Assembly: GCF_963676685.1 (NCBI RefSeq)
Contig: NC_092348.1
Coordinates: forward strand, 26,015,386 to 26,079,385
Origin: Mytilus edulis
Lineage: Eukaryota; Mollusca; Bivalvia; Mytilida; Mytilidae
Direction of reading: 5' to 3'
Length of the DNA stretch: 64,000 nt
Under the pieces are notes generated by a model. It was not told the DNA's origin and ran no database searches. It saw only the letters and a list, made by a program, of their open reading frames with translations. The position numbers and the translations under genes are program-made. Numbering within the stretch: the first letter of the stretch is position 1; each line of letters starts with the position of its first letter. Below are positions 1 to 15,000 of the stretch, piece by piece.

Positions 1-3000
1 CTACCAGCTTCTTTGGACAGCCCTGGTATCAAAAATCATAAACAAAAATTTAATTAAAAAAATAAACACAACAAAATAAACTTACTAAGAAAACTATAGT
101 CTGAGCAAAACAAACACCACCCAAAACTGGGAATGAACTCATGGACTCCAGTAAGAGGTAAGTAGTTTTCAAACAAGTAAAAATATGCTATAAGTCACAT
201 TCCATAATGTCGCAATTGAAGGAAGAAAAAAGGAAAGATTTGTGTAAGTTAAGCTGAAATATTCATGTCTTTCAAGCATTTTTGTCATAATTTTTCTTTT
301 TGTAAAATTGTTATCTGCTTAATTAACACATAATAATCTTGTTTTTTTCTTCAGGTATTTGATCAGTTTAGAATGTAGCGGTGATCCTGCATGGGAATGT
401 CTAGTTAATCAACAGAAATGGCTGACAACTATACTGTTGCGATGTAAAGAGCAGCATTTACAAGAAGGTAAACTAGTTATTTTATGGTACAAAGATAGAT
501 CTCTGTAGCCAAGTGGTCTTAGTAGTACAAGCTTGTCATCACTAAGATTGTGTGTTCGAGCTCCACATGTGGCAGGTGTGTTTGACTACAATCTTAACTG
601 ACTACGATTGTCAGTTTTCATGCTGAAGGTCATGGTTTCTCTCCAAGCACTACAACTTCCTCCAAATGAAAAAAATAACTGCCACAAAATAGCCAGTAGT
701 GTTGAAGTGGCATAAAGTTCAATTTCAACCCAATTTCCGTAAAACAGACCAGAACAAGAATGTGTCCCAAGTACACGGATGCCCCACTCTCACTTTCATT
801 TTCTATGTTCAGTGGACCGTGAAATTGGGGTGAAAACTAATTTGGCATTAAAATTAAAAAGATCATGTCATAGGGAACATGTGTACTAGGTTTCAAGTTG
901 TTTTGACTTCAACTTCATCAAAAACTACCTTGACCAAAAACTTTAACCTGAAGTGGGACGAAAGGATGGACGGACCGACAGACAAACGAACGGACGGACA
1001 AACAAACTAACGGACACAAAGACCAAAAAATATTATGACCCTCTACTATCGTAGGTTGGGCATAAAAATTGCATTCATAATGCAGTGACACGTAGCCCGG
1101 CGTATATTTTGGAATTGTTGGTTATCCTACTGAAGGTCAACAATTCTCTTTGGGCACTCTGGCTTCCTCCACCAATAAATACTAACTTCCATGAAATAGC
1201 CAATAGTGCTGTAAATAAATTAAACATCTATCAATCAATATTTACATATACTGTTAAAGCAGAAATTTTCGTGGAGAATTTAATTTATTTCATGGAAAGA
1301 ATAGATCCACGAAATTAAAACCCCCACCAAAATTAAACCTACATATAACATCATTCCATTTACTGGAAAACACAAAATTAAATCCCCATGAAATCTTATA
1401 AAAAGACAAAGTCACGAAATTTTAACCCCATGAAGATTAATTTTTATACAGTATATACATACACATATCTACTAATACACAAAATGAATTCCAGGAATGC
1501 CCCAAATATACTTGTATGTATTATATATACATATGAGTTGTTTTTAATCTATCAATAGTTATTTGTTTTAGCTATTAACATTTTATTTAAATTCCTTATG
1601 TTGGTCATTGGACTTGTAAATTATTTTGAAAGATATGTTACAGATTTATATATATTTATAGTAAAATGTATCTGTGTTTTTATGTGTATGTAAAATGAGT
1701 AAGAATAAGACCTTTTTAAAAAAAATACATTTTGTTTGTAAAACCAGTGAAAGACAGCTTTGAGTTTATAAACAATTGAAAATCTGAAATGGATATCAAT
1801 GTTGATAAACTTATTTGTCTTGTGATTTTTAGGAAGTGTTTGTTCAATGACATACAAATCACTACATTTAATCATTACAGAGAAAGAGAGCCAACCAAAT
1901 GGGGATGTTTTTGGAACCCCACAAAGAACATCAAATTTGTCTAGGGGTAAGTCTCTTTACAAATATTTGACAAGGTTGCAAGAATTTACAAAACCTGCCT
2001 AAAGTATCTGTATGTCTGGCGGGGGGTATATTATAGAAACATGGCTACTTGTTTTGTAATTTTAAGCAAAATTTTCCAAGACTAATCAATTTCTTCTACA
2101 GTATTCAACTCAAGTTGTAGTAAGACAGTTGAGATGAAAAAGTTCAAATACCTCCAGTTTTTAATTGAATCATAAAACTATGTGACCCAATCTGATGTCC
2201 CTTCTTAAGTGCATCAGACTATAAGACTTACCTTTTTTCTTTAAAAGACCGGATAATCTGTATTGGTTTTCATAAACAAATAACTTTATTTTTCCGTTTA
2301 TCTCAAATTAAGTAATGTCCATATTGTCACCTATAAAATGTCCCCCCTTAACTATTTCATTCCAAGCAACTTTCTTTTTTGTATGATATATGAGTATGAA
2401 CTTAATGAAATTGTCAATGGGTACTCTACAAAATGTCTAACATGAGTCTAGTATTTTGGATAAAACTTCGATCGAAACTTTTCAATATTCATTTATGTTA
2501 ACTGAAAAATCATGCAAAATTTTATTTGTAAATGTTAATATTATATCCTTGCTTTAAAAAATTGGTGGTATACTGTTTTACCTCTGTCTGTCCGTCCCAT
2601 GAATATTTTTTGTCACATTTTTCTCAGGAATTACAATACAAATATTTCTGAAATTTGGTTTAAGGGTTTATATAAGTCAGCTATACCTTTTGATGCATTT
2701 TTAGATTCGTCACTCAACAACTTCCTGTTTACCAAAATATTCAGGCGAGCGTTTTATCAGCTCACACTTTCACTTGTTATTTGGTGGTATGAAAAAAATA
2801 CAATAAAAAAATTTGCTTCGAACGTGCAAGCATCTATATTTTCAATGATACATTTTTAAAAATGTTCAAACATGGACAATTCTGTAGAACCCATTCATTT
2901 GATTCATTGATTTCCTTTTGATTTTTAAGTAGTTACAAGTAAGATACATGTATAAATAAAAGTAACTGTAGGCTTAGATTAGGTTTAGGTCTAAACTAAG

Positions 3001-6000
3001 GGTTAGGTATGGATTGTAGTAAGCTAGTAAAGCCCTATATGGGTTATTATGTCATAAAAAGGGCATTATAATAAAAATTAAACTCATCCAGAAATTTTTG
3101 ATAGAAGACAGTGCACATGTATATACATGAGATGAAAAAAATAGGGGCGAAAGATACCAGAGGGACATTCAAACTCATAGATTAGATAAAAAAATAAACT
3201 GACAACGCCATGACTAAAAAATAAAAAGACAAACAGGCAAATTATAGTACACAAAACACAACATAGTAAACTAAAAACTAAGCAACACAAACCCCAACAT
3301 AAAAATGAGGTGATAATTGCATATCTGATTATAAATCTTGTTCTATTATCATTGATATTTTTTAATCTTTTTTTTTTAGCAAAACCAGGAGATTCCAACA
3401 GTCTGAAATTGGAACATGGTTGTAAGTGTTAGATATTTATGTGTATTTAGAAAATCTTTAATAATGTACCACATGTAATTGGAGAGAAATTTTAATACAG
3501 AAAAATTGTGTTTTCATAAATACTGTACCAAATCTTAGCATGTACTACATAGTGTATTGTTATCCTCACAATAAATGTAAATGTTATAATTTTTATACGA
3601 CCGCAAAATTTGAAAAATTTTTCGTCGTATATTGCTATCACGTTGGCGTCGGCGTCGTCGTCCGAATACTTTTAGTTTTCGCACTCTAACTTTAGTAAAA
3701 GTGAATGGAAATCTATGAAATTTTAACACAAGGTTTATGACCACAAAAGGAAGGTTGGTATTGATTTTGGGAGTTTTGGTCCCAACATTTTAGGAATTAG
3801 GGGCCAAAAAGGGCCCAAATAAGCATTTTCTTGGTTTTCGCACTATAAATTTAGTTTAAGTTAATAGAAATCTATGAAATTTTGACACAAGGTTTATGAC
3901 CACAAAAGAACGGTTGGGATTGGTTTTGGGAGTTGTGGTTTCAACAGTTTAGGAATAAGGGGCCAAAAAAGGGCCCAAGTAAGCATTATTCTTGGTTTTC
4001 GCACAATAACTTTAGAATAAGTAAATAGAAATCAATGAAATTTTAACACAAGGTTTATGACCACAAAAGGAAGGTTGGGATTGATTTTTGGAGTTGAGGT
4101 CACAACAGTTTATGAATTAGGGGCCAAAAAGGGGCCCAAATAAGCATTATTTTTGGTTTTTGCACCATAACTTTAGTATAAGTAAATAGAAATCTATGAA
4201 ATTTATACACAAGGTTTATGACCATAAAAGGAAGGTTGGGTTTGATTTTGGGAGTTTTGGTCCTAACAGTTTAGGAATAAGGGGCCCAAAGGGTCCAAAA
4301 TTGAACTTTGTGTGATTTCATCAAAAATTGAATAATTGGGGTTCTTTGATATGCCGAATCTAACTATGTATGTAGATTCTTAATTTTTGGTCCCGTTTTC
4401 AAATTGGTCTACATTAAGGTCCAAAGGGTCCAAAATTAAACTTAGTTTGATTTTAACAAAAATTGAATCCTTGGGGTTCTTTGATATGCTGAATTTAAAA
4501 ATGTACTTAGATTTTTAATTATTGGCCTAGTTTTCAAGTTGGTCCAAATGGGGGTCCAAAATTAAACTTTGTTTGATTTCATCAAAAATTGAATAAATGG
4601 GTTCTTTGATATGCCAAATCTAACTGTGTATGTAGATTCTTAATTTTTGGTCCAGTTTTCAAATTTGTCTACATTAAGGTCCAAAGGGTCCAAAATTAAA
4701 TTAAGTTTGATTTTAACAAAAATTAAATTCTTGGGCTTATTTGATATGCTTTATCTAAATATGTACTTTGATTTTTGATTATTGGCCCAGTTTTCAAGTT
4801 GGTCCAAATCAGGATTCCATATCAAGTATTGTGCAATAGCAAGAAATTTTCAATTGCACAGTATTGCACAATAGCAAGAAATATCTAATTGCACAATATT
4901 GTGCAATGGCAATTAATTTTCAATTGGAGTTATCTTTCTTTGTATAGAATAGTAGTTGATAATATATGTTGGAAATTTGCCAGACATGACTATGACGTCA
5001 TTTTCTATTTTTATTTGCCAATAACTTTATGTAAATAACTTCATTGGAAATTTGCCAATATAAAATGTTGCTGATGAAGCTTTTTTTCCTTATCTTATCT
5101 AAAATGTTTTTAGATAATGTATGTTTGACATTTGCCAGACAGGACTATGATGTCATTTTCTATTTTTATTTGCCAATAACTGTATGTAAATAACTTCATT
5201 GGAAATTTCCCAATATAAAATGTTGCTGATGAAGTTTTTTTTATTGTTTTATACAATAAACAATGTATATTCACTTTTACTACCAACCAATCTTTACCAT
5301 TCAGTGATAACAAGCACTTTATTTTACATTTTAATATTTTATGATGTATTTAAAAGAGTAGTTATTGTTGCAAACTCCATTAGAAATTTGAATTGATATC
5401 AGTTTTGGAAAAAGGGAAATGGGGATGTGAAAAAAAAGGGGGGGGGGGTTAAATTTTTCTCATTTCAGATTTCATAAATAAAAGAAAATTTCTTCAAACA
5501 TTTTTTTGAGGTGATTAATATTCAACAGCATAGTGAATTGCTCAAAGGCAAAAAAAAACTTTTAAGTTCATTAGACCACATTCATTCTGTGTCAGAAACC
5601 TATGCTGTGTCAACTATTTAATTGTAGATTTAAAAAGTTTGAAGAAGAAATCTTTAATTGATTTGTAAAATCTTGACAATTTTTTTGTGTAAAAAAAAAC
5701 CATGTAATGTCAAAATTTTTATAGCAATCCAAATTCAGAGCTGTATCACGCTTGAATGTTTTGTCCATACTTGCCCCAACTGTTCAGGGTTCGACCTCTG
5801 CGGTCGTATAAAGCTGCGCCCTGCGGAGCACCTGGTTTCACATGTTATGATATGGACAATAAATCTTTAACTTTAATAACTCTTTCAGTTTCATTCAATG
5901 AAATCTATGTTGAGCTGAAAAATCAAAGCTTAAGTTATGCAAAATAAGTATAAAGTCAGGTTTGAACAAGCATTAGATTTGCAATCAATAAAATTGTTCC

Positions 6001-9000
6001 AGGCCATTGTTACAGATTTAGATTCGATAGTTTATTAAAGTCTCACCACTTGTATAACATTATACATTCAAATATACCGAATCACAGTTCATGACTAAAC
6101 TCAGTAAAGACCCGTCGAAATTGCATTTAATTGATAAATTCAACAACACTTACCGTTATCTTGATGATATTTTTTCGTTAAATAATCAAGAATTTTCTCA
6201 ATATACTGCGGAAATTTACCACAAGGAACTTACTTTAAATAAATCAAATTTATTCGATAATAACTGTCCTTTCCTGGATTTAGATATTTCGGTTTTAAAC
6301 GGGAAACTCCACACTAAAATTTACAACAAAACAGACGATTTTTTGTTCCCTATTGTTAATTTTCCATTTTTAGATGGTTATGTTCCTTTGGCACCATCTT
6401 ACGGTGTTTATATTTCACAACTTGTTCGCTATGCCCGTGTCTGTTGTGACGTTTTTGATTTTAACGAACGCAACCTATGTATTACTGGTAAATTATTAAA
6501 CCAGGGATATCGTTACCATAAATTACTTAAAACCTTTACTAAATTTTTCCATAGATATAAAGATTTGGTTTTGAAGTTTGGTTGTACCTGTAGAAAACTT
6601 ATTTCAAACGGGATAGCACATCCTCATTTTTACGGAAATGTTGTTAACCGTGCCCGGAAATTTAGAAATGATCCATGTAAACTTGTCGCTCCTTTAAATA
6701 AACTTATTCTAAAAGGTTACCTATTCAAAACTGTAATAAGATCATTGAATATTGTTTGTATTGGTATAAATATAGATTTTGTTATCAGTAAATTAAAAGC
6801 TAACTAAATATTCCTAGTATGTTATATGTATATACATATTCATAGATCTACAATCTGTCGATACCTGTAACTTGGCATTGCACAAGGTCATGTTTTTCTC
6901 TGGCTGTTTATGACGTCTTTACACTAAATCCATTGGATGTTGGATGTGTACGGATTGATAGTTTAGTTTTAGTTGCATGATTTTTTTATTAGTTGTTAGT
7001 GGCTTTGAACTAGCTGTCAGATAACTGCTAGTACTCTCAGATCTGTTTATTGTGTCTTTTTGTGTCGGGATATATAAGTACCGGGCCACGTCCACTTGTA
7101 TTTTTGTCCATCTGATGAGTTTAGCCTTTTTCAACTGATTTTTATAGTTCGTTCTTATGTTGTACTGTTATACCACTGTCCCAGGTTAGTGGGAGGGTTG
7201 GGATCCCGCTAACATGTTTAACCCCGCCACACTATTTATGTATGTGCCTGTCCCAAGTCAGGAGCCTGTAATTCAGTGGTTGTCGTTTGTTTATGTGTTA
7301 CATATTTGTTTTTTGTTCATTTTTTAGCTCACCTGGCCCAAAGGGCCAAGTGAGCTTTTCTCATCACTTGGCGTCCGGCGTCCATCGTCCGTCGTCATCC
7401 GTCGTTAACTTTTACAAAAATCTTCTCCTCTGAAACTACTGGGCCAAATTAAACCAAACTTGGCCACAATCATCATTGGGGTATCTAGTTTAAAAATTGT
7501 GTCCGGTGACCCGGTCAACCAACCAAGATGGCCGCCATGGCTAAAAATAGAACATAGGGGGTAAAATGCAGTTTTTGACTTATAACTCAGAAACCAAAGC
7601 ATTTAAAGCAAATCTGACATGGGGGTTAAATTGTTTATCAGGTCAAGATCTATCTGCCCTGAAAATTTCAGATGAATCGGTCAACCCATTGTTGGGTTGC
7701 TGCCCCTGAATTGATAATTTTAAGGAAATTTTACTGTTTTTGGTTATTATCTTGAATAATATTATAGATAGAGATAAACTGTAAACAGCAATAATGTTCA
7801 GCAAAATAAGATTTACAAATAAGTCTATACCACCGAAATGGTCAGTTGACCCCTTTAGGAGTTATTGCCCTTTATAGTCAATTTTTAACCATTTTTTGTA
7901 AATCTGAGTAATCCTTTACAAAAATCTTCTCCTCTGAAACTACTGGGCCAATTTAACCAAACTTGGCCACAATCATCATTGGGGTATCTAGTTTAAAAAT
8001 TGTGTCCAGTGACCCGGTCAACCAACCAAGATGGCCGCCATGGCTAAAAAAGATAATAGGGGTAAAATGCAGTTTTTGGCTTATAACTCAAAAACCAAAG
8101 CATTAAGAGCAAATCTGACATGGAGTTAAATTGTTTATCAGGTCAAGATCTATCTGCCTTGAAAATTTCAGATGAATCAAACAACCCGTGGTAGGGTTGC
8201 TGCCCCTGAATTGGTAATTTTAAGGAAATTTTGCTGTTTTTGGTTATTATCTTGAATAATATTATAGATAGAGATAAACAGTGAACAGCCATTATGTTCA
8301 GCAAAATAAGATTTACAAATAAGTCAACACGACTGAAATTGTCAGTTGACCCCTGTAGGAGTTATTGCCCTTTATAGTCAATTTTTAACCATTTTTCGTA
8401 AATCTAAGTAATCTTTTACAAAAATCTTCTCCTCTGAAACTACTGGGCCAAATTAAACCAAACTTGGCCACAATCATCATTAGGGTATCTAGTTTAAAAA
8501 TTTTGTCCGGTGACCCGGTCAACCAACCAAGATGGCCACCATGGCTAAAAATAGATAATAGGGGTAAATTGCAGTTTTTGGCTTATAACTAAAAAATTAA
8601 AGCATTTAGAGAAAATCTGAAATGGGGGTTCAATTGTTTATCAGGTCAAGATCTATCTGCCCTGAAAATTTGAGATGAATCGAACAACCCGTTGTTGGGT
8701 TGCTGCCTCTGAATTGGTAATTTTAAGGAAATTTTGCTGTTTTTAGTTATAATCTTGAATAATATTATAGATAGAGATAAACAGTGAACAGCAATAAAGT
8801 CAGCAAAGTAAGATTTACAAATAAGTCAACACGACGGATATGGTCAGTTGACCCCTTTAGGAGTTATTGCCCTTTATAATAAATGTTTTACATTTTTCAT
8901 AAATTTTTGTAGATTTTTAGAAAATATTTTCCACTGTAATTACTGGGCCAAGTTCATTATAGATAGAGATAATTGTAGCAACAAGAATGTTCGGTAAAGT

Positions 9001-12000
9001 AAGATCTATAAACACATCACCATCATCAAAACACAATTTTGTTATGAATTTATCTGTGTTCATTGTTTAATATGCACATAGACCAAGGTGAGCGACACAG
9101 GCTCTTGAGAGCCTCTAGTTTACATAAATAAGGCCATTAGTTTTTCTCGTTTGAATTGTTTTACATTGTCTTATCAGGGCCTTTTATAGCTCACTATGCG
9201 GTATGGGCTTTGCTCATTGTTGAAGGTCGTACGGTGACCTATAGTTGTTAATGTCTGTGTCATTTTGGTCTTTTGTAGATAGCTGTCTCATTGGCAATCA
9301 TACCACATCTTCTTTTTTATATATAAAACATTGCGTATAATAGCTGGCGTATAACATGAAATATTGGATAACCTATATAAAGCATATTGTATATTAAAAC
9401 TAACAGTAAAATATCATTAGCTTGAAAATACTAAAACATATACAAGTGCCATTCTATTAAGAATTATGAGAGACTAATATTAAAGGATTGATTATATACA
9501 ATATTTTACATAATTTTAAAACTACATATATATCTAATATTTAAAATACATCATTAGCTATATACAAATAAAAAATGTGTTCTTCTACATAAGATATTAA
9601 AGCAGGTTTTAGCAACTACCTGACATAGTTCTTCATTACTGAATAAAAATATAAATTTTTCGTCAATAGACAAGTTATAAAATTGATCGTTATGTTTTAC
9701 TGCTTCATTATACAATATATTTCGAAGGTCTGCATATAAAGGACATAAAGTAAATACATGTTTCTCATCTTCAATTTTGTTTTTACACATAAAACAACAT
9801 CTTTCATTTATTGGCTTATTCTCATATCGTCCTGTTTCAATTTTAAGTGGCGCAACACCAAATCTAAATTTTGCATAAGCACTTCTAAATTTAATAGACA
9901 TATTTTGTTTTAAATATAACTCTGTACAATATTGGGATTTATATAGCTTATAAGTATGAAGCTTGTTACCATTACTCTGTGACAAAATCTTCGATTGCAA
10001 TATATTTTATTACATTTAATTTAATGTTATGATTCTTCAGTTATGGTCTCTATCATTTTGCTATTTGCATTAGTAATGTGAATTTAGAAAAATTTGCATG
10101 CAATTATTGCACCAACCGACACAAATGCAAGATAAAATATTTGCATACAAATGCTTTCAAAAGTAAAATATGAGCTTTAATTTTAAGAAACCTATTCTTT
10201 CACAATTTTTTGCAATATAAAAAACATTTATAATTTTTTTTATGAAATGACTTTATATATTTTAGCTTCAAAGTTTACTAATCCACAAAGAATTATGTAT
10301 ATAGAAGAGTTATGTGAAATTCTGACTTACAATTTACCAGACCTGTGGAAACTTGGACAGGCATACTTCTCTGGAGCATTAATTGTAAAGGAAGTATGTG
10401 TTCTATTGTTATATGCTTATTAACAAAAATACCAGTATTAATATTGTATGTTAAAATTATAATAATTAGTCAATAGTTATATATAATTACATCTGCACAA
10501 TCAATCCCTGAAAAAATCAAGTCGAATGCATATATTAGATACTCTGAAATATTTGACAAACCATGGCAGTATTGATTGTTGGGAGGATGTATTTATTTCC
10601 TGAAAGATACCTCAGTGAACAATAGTACAAACAATAGTACAAACAATTCATTTTACGTAGTACAATCCACCAAGGACCAATGTTTTGCGAGGCAGTATTT
10701 TAATGGACAAAAAGTTGTGTTTTAAACTCAGCCTTGTCTTGTGAAAAACAAGTCCTAAATATTTTAGAATCGAGGTGATTTTTAGAGAACTGTGGATTCA
10801 TTTATTATTTTTGATGGTACCAAATTTCGTAGATGAAAGAAAACTTAGATATTCTTGAATATTTGATTTCATGGTTTTGCCAAAGTCTGCAGACAAACCC
10901 TTCAGAATATTTGCCAATAGTCGAAACATTTAATATTATGGTTTACCTGTACCTACAAAATCAACAAAAATTGGTTTTCATCGAATGATGATGACTCCAC
11001 AGTATAACATATTGTATAGTAACCTGTCTATCATATATTGACCATGACATTTCTTTTGGTTCTTTGTTTTGATTGACTGTTTACTCATTGATGTACCCCA
11101 CAGATTCCTTCTTGATTAGGTTCATCCCATTAAACTATACCAATTTCATAACATTCATAATACATGAAATAGCTGCAGTTATCTCCCTTATACCAAAACA
11201 AACTGCAAAGAATCTTTTATAAAGCTTTTAAAATAGTTGCTAACATGAACTTTTATTTTACAGCAAACAGGAGAGAAGGCATTTAAAATTGATGTTTCTA
11301 AGCATAGTCAGTTTAAGGTAAGGTTTAAGTAGAATTTGAAAATAACATTTTCAATATGTAATGGGTCAGGAACAATGCCATATAGGGGAGTCATTATAAG
11401 GGAACATTAGCAATGATGAATATATAATGCATAAATCTAACTCTCAGTCCCTCAGATAACTATTTTTCATATTTAAATATATACACATAATAAACATACA
11501 CTTATGTATTCCTTCATCATATATAATGAACAATACAAATAACTTACACTTGAATGTTAAAGAAAATTAATGGGTTTACTTTTTGTCATTTATCGAATAA
11601 ATGAACATGTTTTATACTTTCAGGAGTCACTTTTTGATTCTCTAAAAGAATTTAGAGTAAATATCTTGAGGTTCCATTTACCTTTGCAAATTGCACACAC
11701 ATTCCTAATGAAAACAGAATACACAGCTTTATAATCACACTATGTTCAAAACCTTGCATTGCAATCTGCTAAAAAAAGTAAAGATGAGATATTGCACATT
11801 GTTCTATATTGACTGTTCTCTCAGACTAAGCAGTCAAATATTGCATCAAACATCACATGATTACCGTTATGTTGGTCTGATTGGTTGAGGTATTTAGAAT
11901 TTTAGACCAATAATTTTGTCTTTTATCTAATTAACAGATATAATGATCAAGAACTTTGAATTCATTTATCTTAGTGAGAAACAATTGTTAGAAATTCCTA

Positions 12001-15000
12001 ATACTGTATGTACTTTTTTGTGTGTGCTTATGTGAAATCCCTTTTTCAAAATCCTGGATACACACATGAGCAGTACCCATCAATTACTATTGAACCTATA
12101 GTATAAACCAACCATTATTCTCCATTGTCCAAAATCTCTGTGACAGTGTACATATTTAAAAATAAATCAGTTGTTAAAATAGTGACGCATAGATATTTCT
12201 GATTTGATAATTAAACTTGGTAACTCAAATTGTAGTTAATATTAAAATTGATGTGATTATAACATATTTTGAACAAATATTTATAGCAAATGATAACAGA
12301 TACCATTAGTCTATTCTCTAACCTTGTGAGAGCCGCTTTCCTGCCACAAACTTTACCAGAAAAACTGTCAGCAGAAGACAAAACCAAATATGGTCAATGG
12401 AACCAAGTTATCCCTGGAGACTGGTTACCATCTTGTGTCAGACATATTCGGTAAAGTTTACATTATTAATAATATCTAAATATAGCAAGTGATTTTCATA
12501 TATATTCACAGCAAAAAGTATTTTGATAAAAAAATGAAAATGTATCAAGTAGTTGTGATCTTTAAGAAAAGTGTGGCATTACTAGTTAACTGAAGAGCAT
12601 AATGAATATACTTTTGTTTAACAGTACTACTGTAAATTCATAAATTATTGCCATGTTTTTATTATTGCCACAAATGCGACAGGGTTATAATCCCAATAAT
12701 TTAAACTCGCATTTTGAAATTTTTTATATGAATTAAACAGGACTTTTTCTGAATATCGCAAAAATTATAATCACATTTTAGTTTAAAATGAAAAAATTGC
12801 AATAGTAAATGCATGCATAATTTCTAAATTTACAGTATACAATTTTAAAGTCATTTAATAATTGATTACCGAATCCACACTATAGAATATTTTAAGTCTT
12901 TAAACAGTTATTCTTTATTATCAACACTTGTATATTGGTCTTTATAAGCTGTGAATGTTCTGTATCCTTTGTTAGAGATCCGTCTTAAGGGCATATATCA
13001 AACTAAATGTCATTTTAAAAAAGAGGGGTCCATGAACTCGTTTTCAAGTTAAATCATTTTGAATGATAAAAATCAGCCGAAAACTGCATCTTTTCCAGAT
13101 AAATCACCGTTTGACGTTCCGAAAATAACAATTTATGTTACTAACGTCATTACCTCCCAGGCCTGTAACTCAGGGCTTCCAAAAAACATTTGAGCCAGCC
13201 GGACATTTTATATCTGATCCCGATTTTAATCCCTTAAGACTTAGTCACAAAAGGCAATTATGGTATCAGATGGCCATTCCAATGATAATGACATTAGATT
13301 AAAAAACGATTTTAAACTTTACTTTGATATGAATTTGATGTTTGGATGTAAAATGTTAAATTGGCAGTACATCATTCAAAGTGTGCACATCAGCGTGCTC
13401 ATATCTGCCATAGACTCTTTATTAGTGCAAAATGACATGTCAAAAACTTTATTTTTGTTCTTAAAATCACGATTTTCTAAAACCGGATGTTGACTTGACA
13501 ATGGTAAAACATGGACCATAAACAGATACATAAAATCCGTGTACGTTTACAAAGCATGACTGAGTGAAGAAGCTCTTTCCACATTATTTCTTCAACAAAA
13601 TACTTAAAATGAACGTTTAGATACAGGTATCAATGATAATTTTCGCATTTTGAAGAAATAAAGGATGCATAATTAAATATCCCACCTCTGCACATGCGCA
13701 CACATGTTCTAATTCATTCAACATAGTTCTGACAATTTTTCATTTAAATCTTTTAAAATTTTTCATCAAATCATGTAGATAAACTAATTTCTTATAATTT
13801 TAACTTTTGGACTAAATAAATGAGCTACAAACTGCTGAAATGTAAGAAAATAATTGTGAATAGACCGATCAATTTATACGATGTCCCGTACTGAACATAG
13901 TTTACCTGTCACCTGAACAGGTAGATATCAACTGTCCAACAACTAATTAGCCTTGATTAAAATTAGAAGGTATTGAAGTAGGGGTTGTCTTGATAGTAAT
14001 TATTCATCATGTCACTTTTATGACCGGAAATGTGTGGATGTTAAAGGCAAAGGTTTGGTCAAAAAGATCGTGAATTATGTTAAAATGACCAAAAAAGCCT
14101 TGAAAACTAAAATGTATATGACCCAATCATGCTTTGCCCAGCCGGACTTTTACCGGACATTACAAAAATGTCCGGAATGTATATCCGTTTTGGAAGCCCT
14201 GCTGTAACTGTATCGTATGCCCTTAAGGATGTACTTAGGTGAGGTTAGGTAAAAATGAGTAAATCAAGAAATTAAAATTGATACTATAAGCTTGTTGAGC
14301 ATCAATTAATGATAAAGATAAGCTAAAAATATTGATAGGTCATGTACCTCCTTTTCAAGATATTTGAGATTTAAAATATGGCAGGAAAAGGCTTACTCGG
14401 ACTTTTACCTTAAATTTCCATTGGTATTATTTGGGTCTCAAAACAAACGAAAGAAAGTCAAGAATCTTCTAAAATTTGGTAAATGACCTTTCATGAGCTA
14501 TTAAGTCTTATATGAAAAAATAAATGGGTGTTATGGGGCAATATATTTTACACAGTATTGTATGGAAAAACACAGAGGAGTCCGAACATTTTACACAAAT
14601 TCCAAAACCTCACCTAAGTAAATCCTTAAAAGATCCATTATTTAATACTTGCTTTGTACTCTTTGTTTCAGGAATTGTGTTTGGTCCCTGTCCTTGCTAG
14701 ATTTACCAGGGGAATCCCCCACAGTGATAAATGACCTAGCTTTTGATATGAGGACAAACTGTATGTTTACTCTGCTAAAACAAGCAATTTCTGGTGAGTG
14801 TTTTATTATAAATTACTTTTTGTCAGTAATTTTGATTATTGTATTTCTTATTATCTTGTATACAGATGTGTTACTGGTATGCATACATTATCATTGACTT
14901 CATTTTTCATGGTTCATCGACTTCTCAAAATGTATACAGTTTGTTGTCATGTGATTTTCTCATCTTTCTATATTATGAATATGTTTAGTGATAATATAAC

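Noticed and set aside
488..560. Possible tRNA gene (A and B box-like words)
   Set aside because: The downstream half does not complete a tRNA cloverleaf and the sequence continues into a SINE body with a second truncated copy nearby.
13260..13493. Frame inside the hAT element as a transposase
   Set aside because: It has none of the conserved hAT blocks and ends after 77 codons; the element looks non-autonomous.
14649..14897. 82-residue frame as a separate gene
   Set aside because: It is the EXOC2 exon 14672-14793 read through into its introns.
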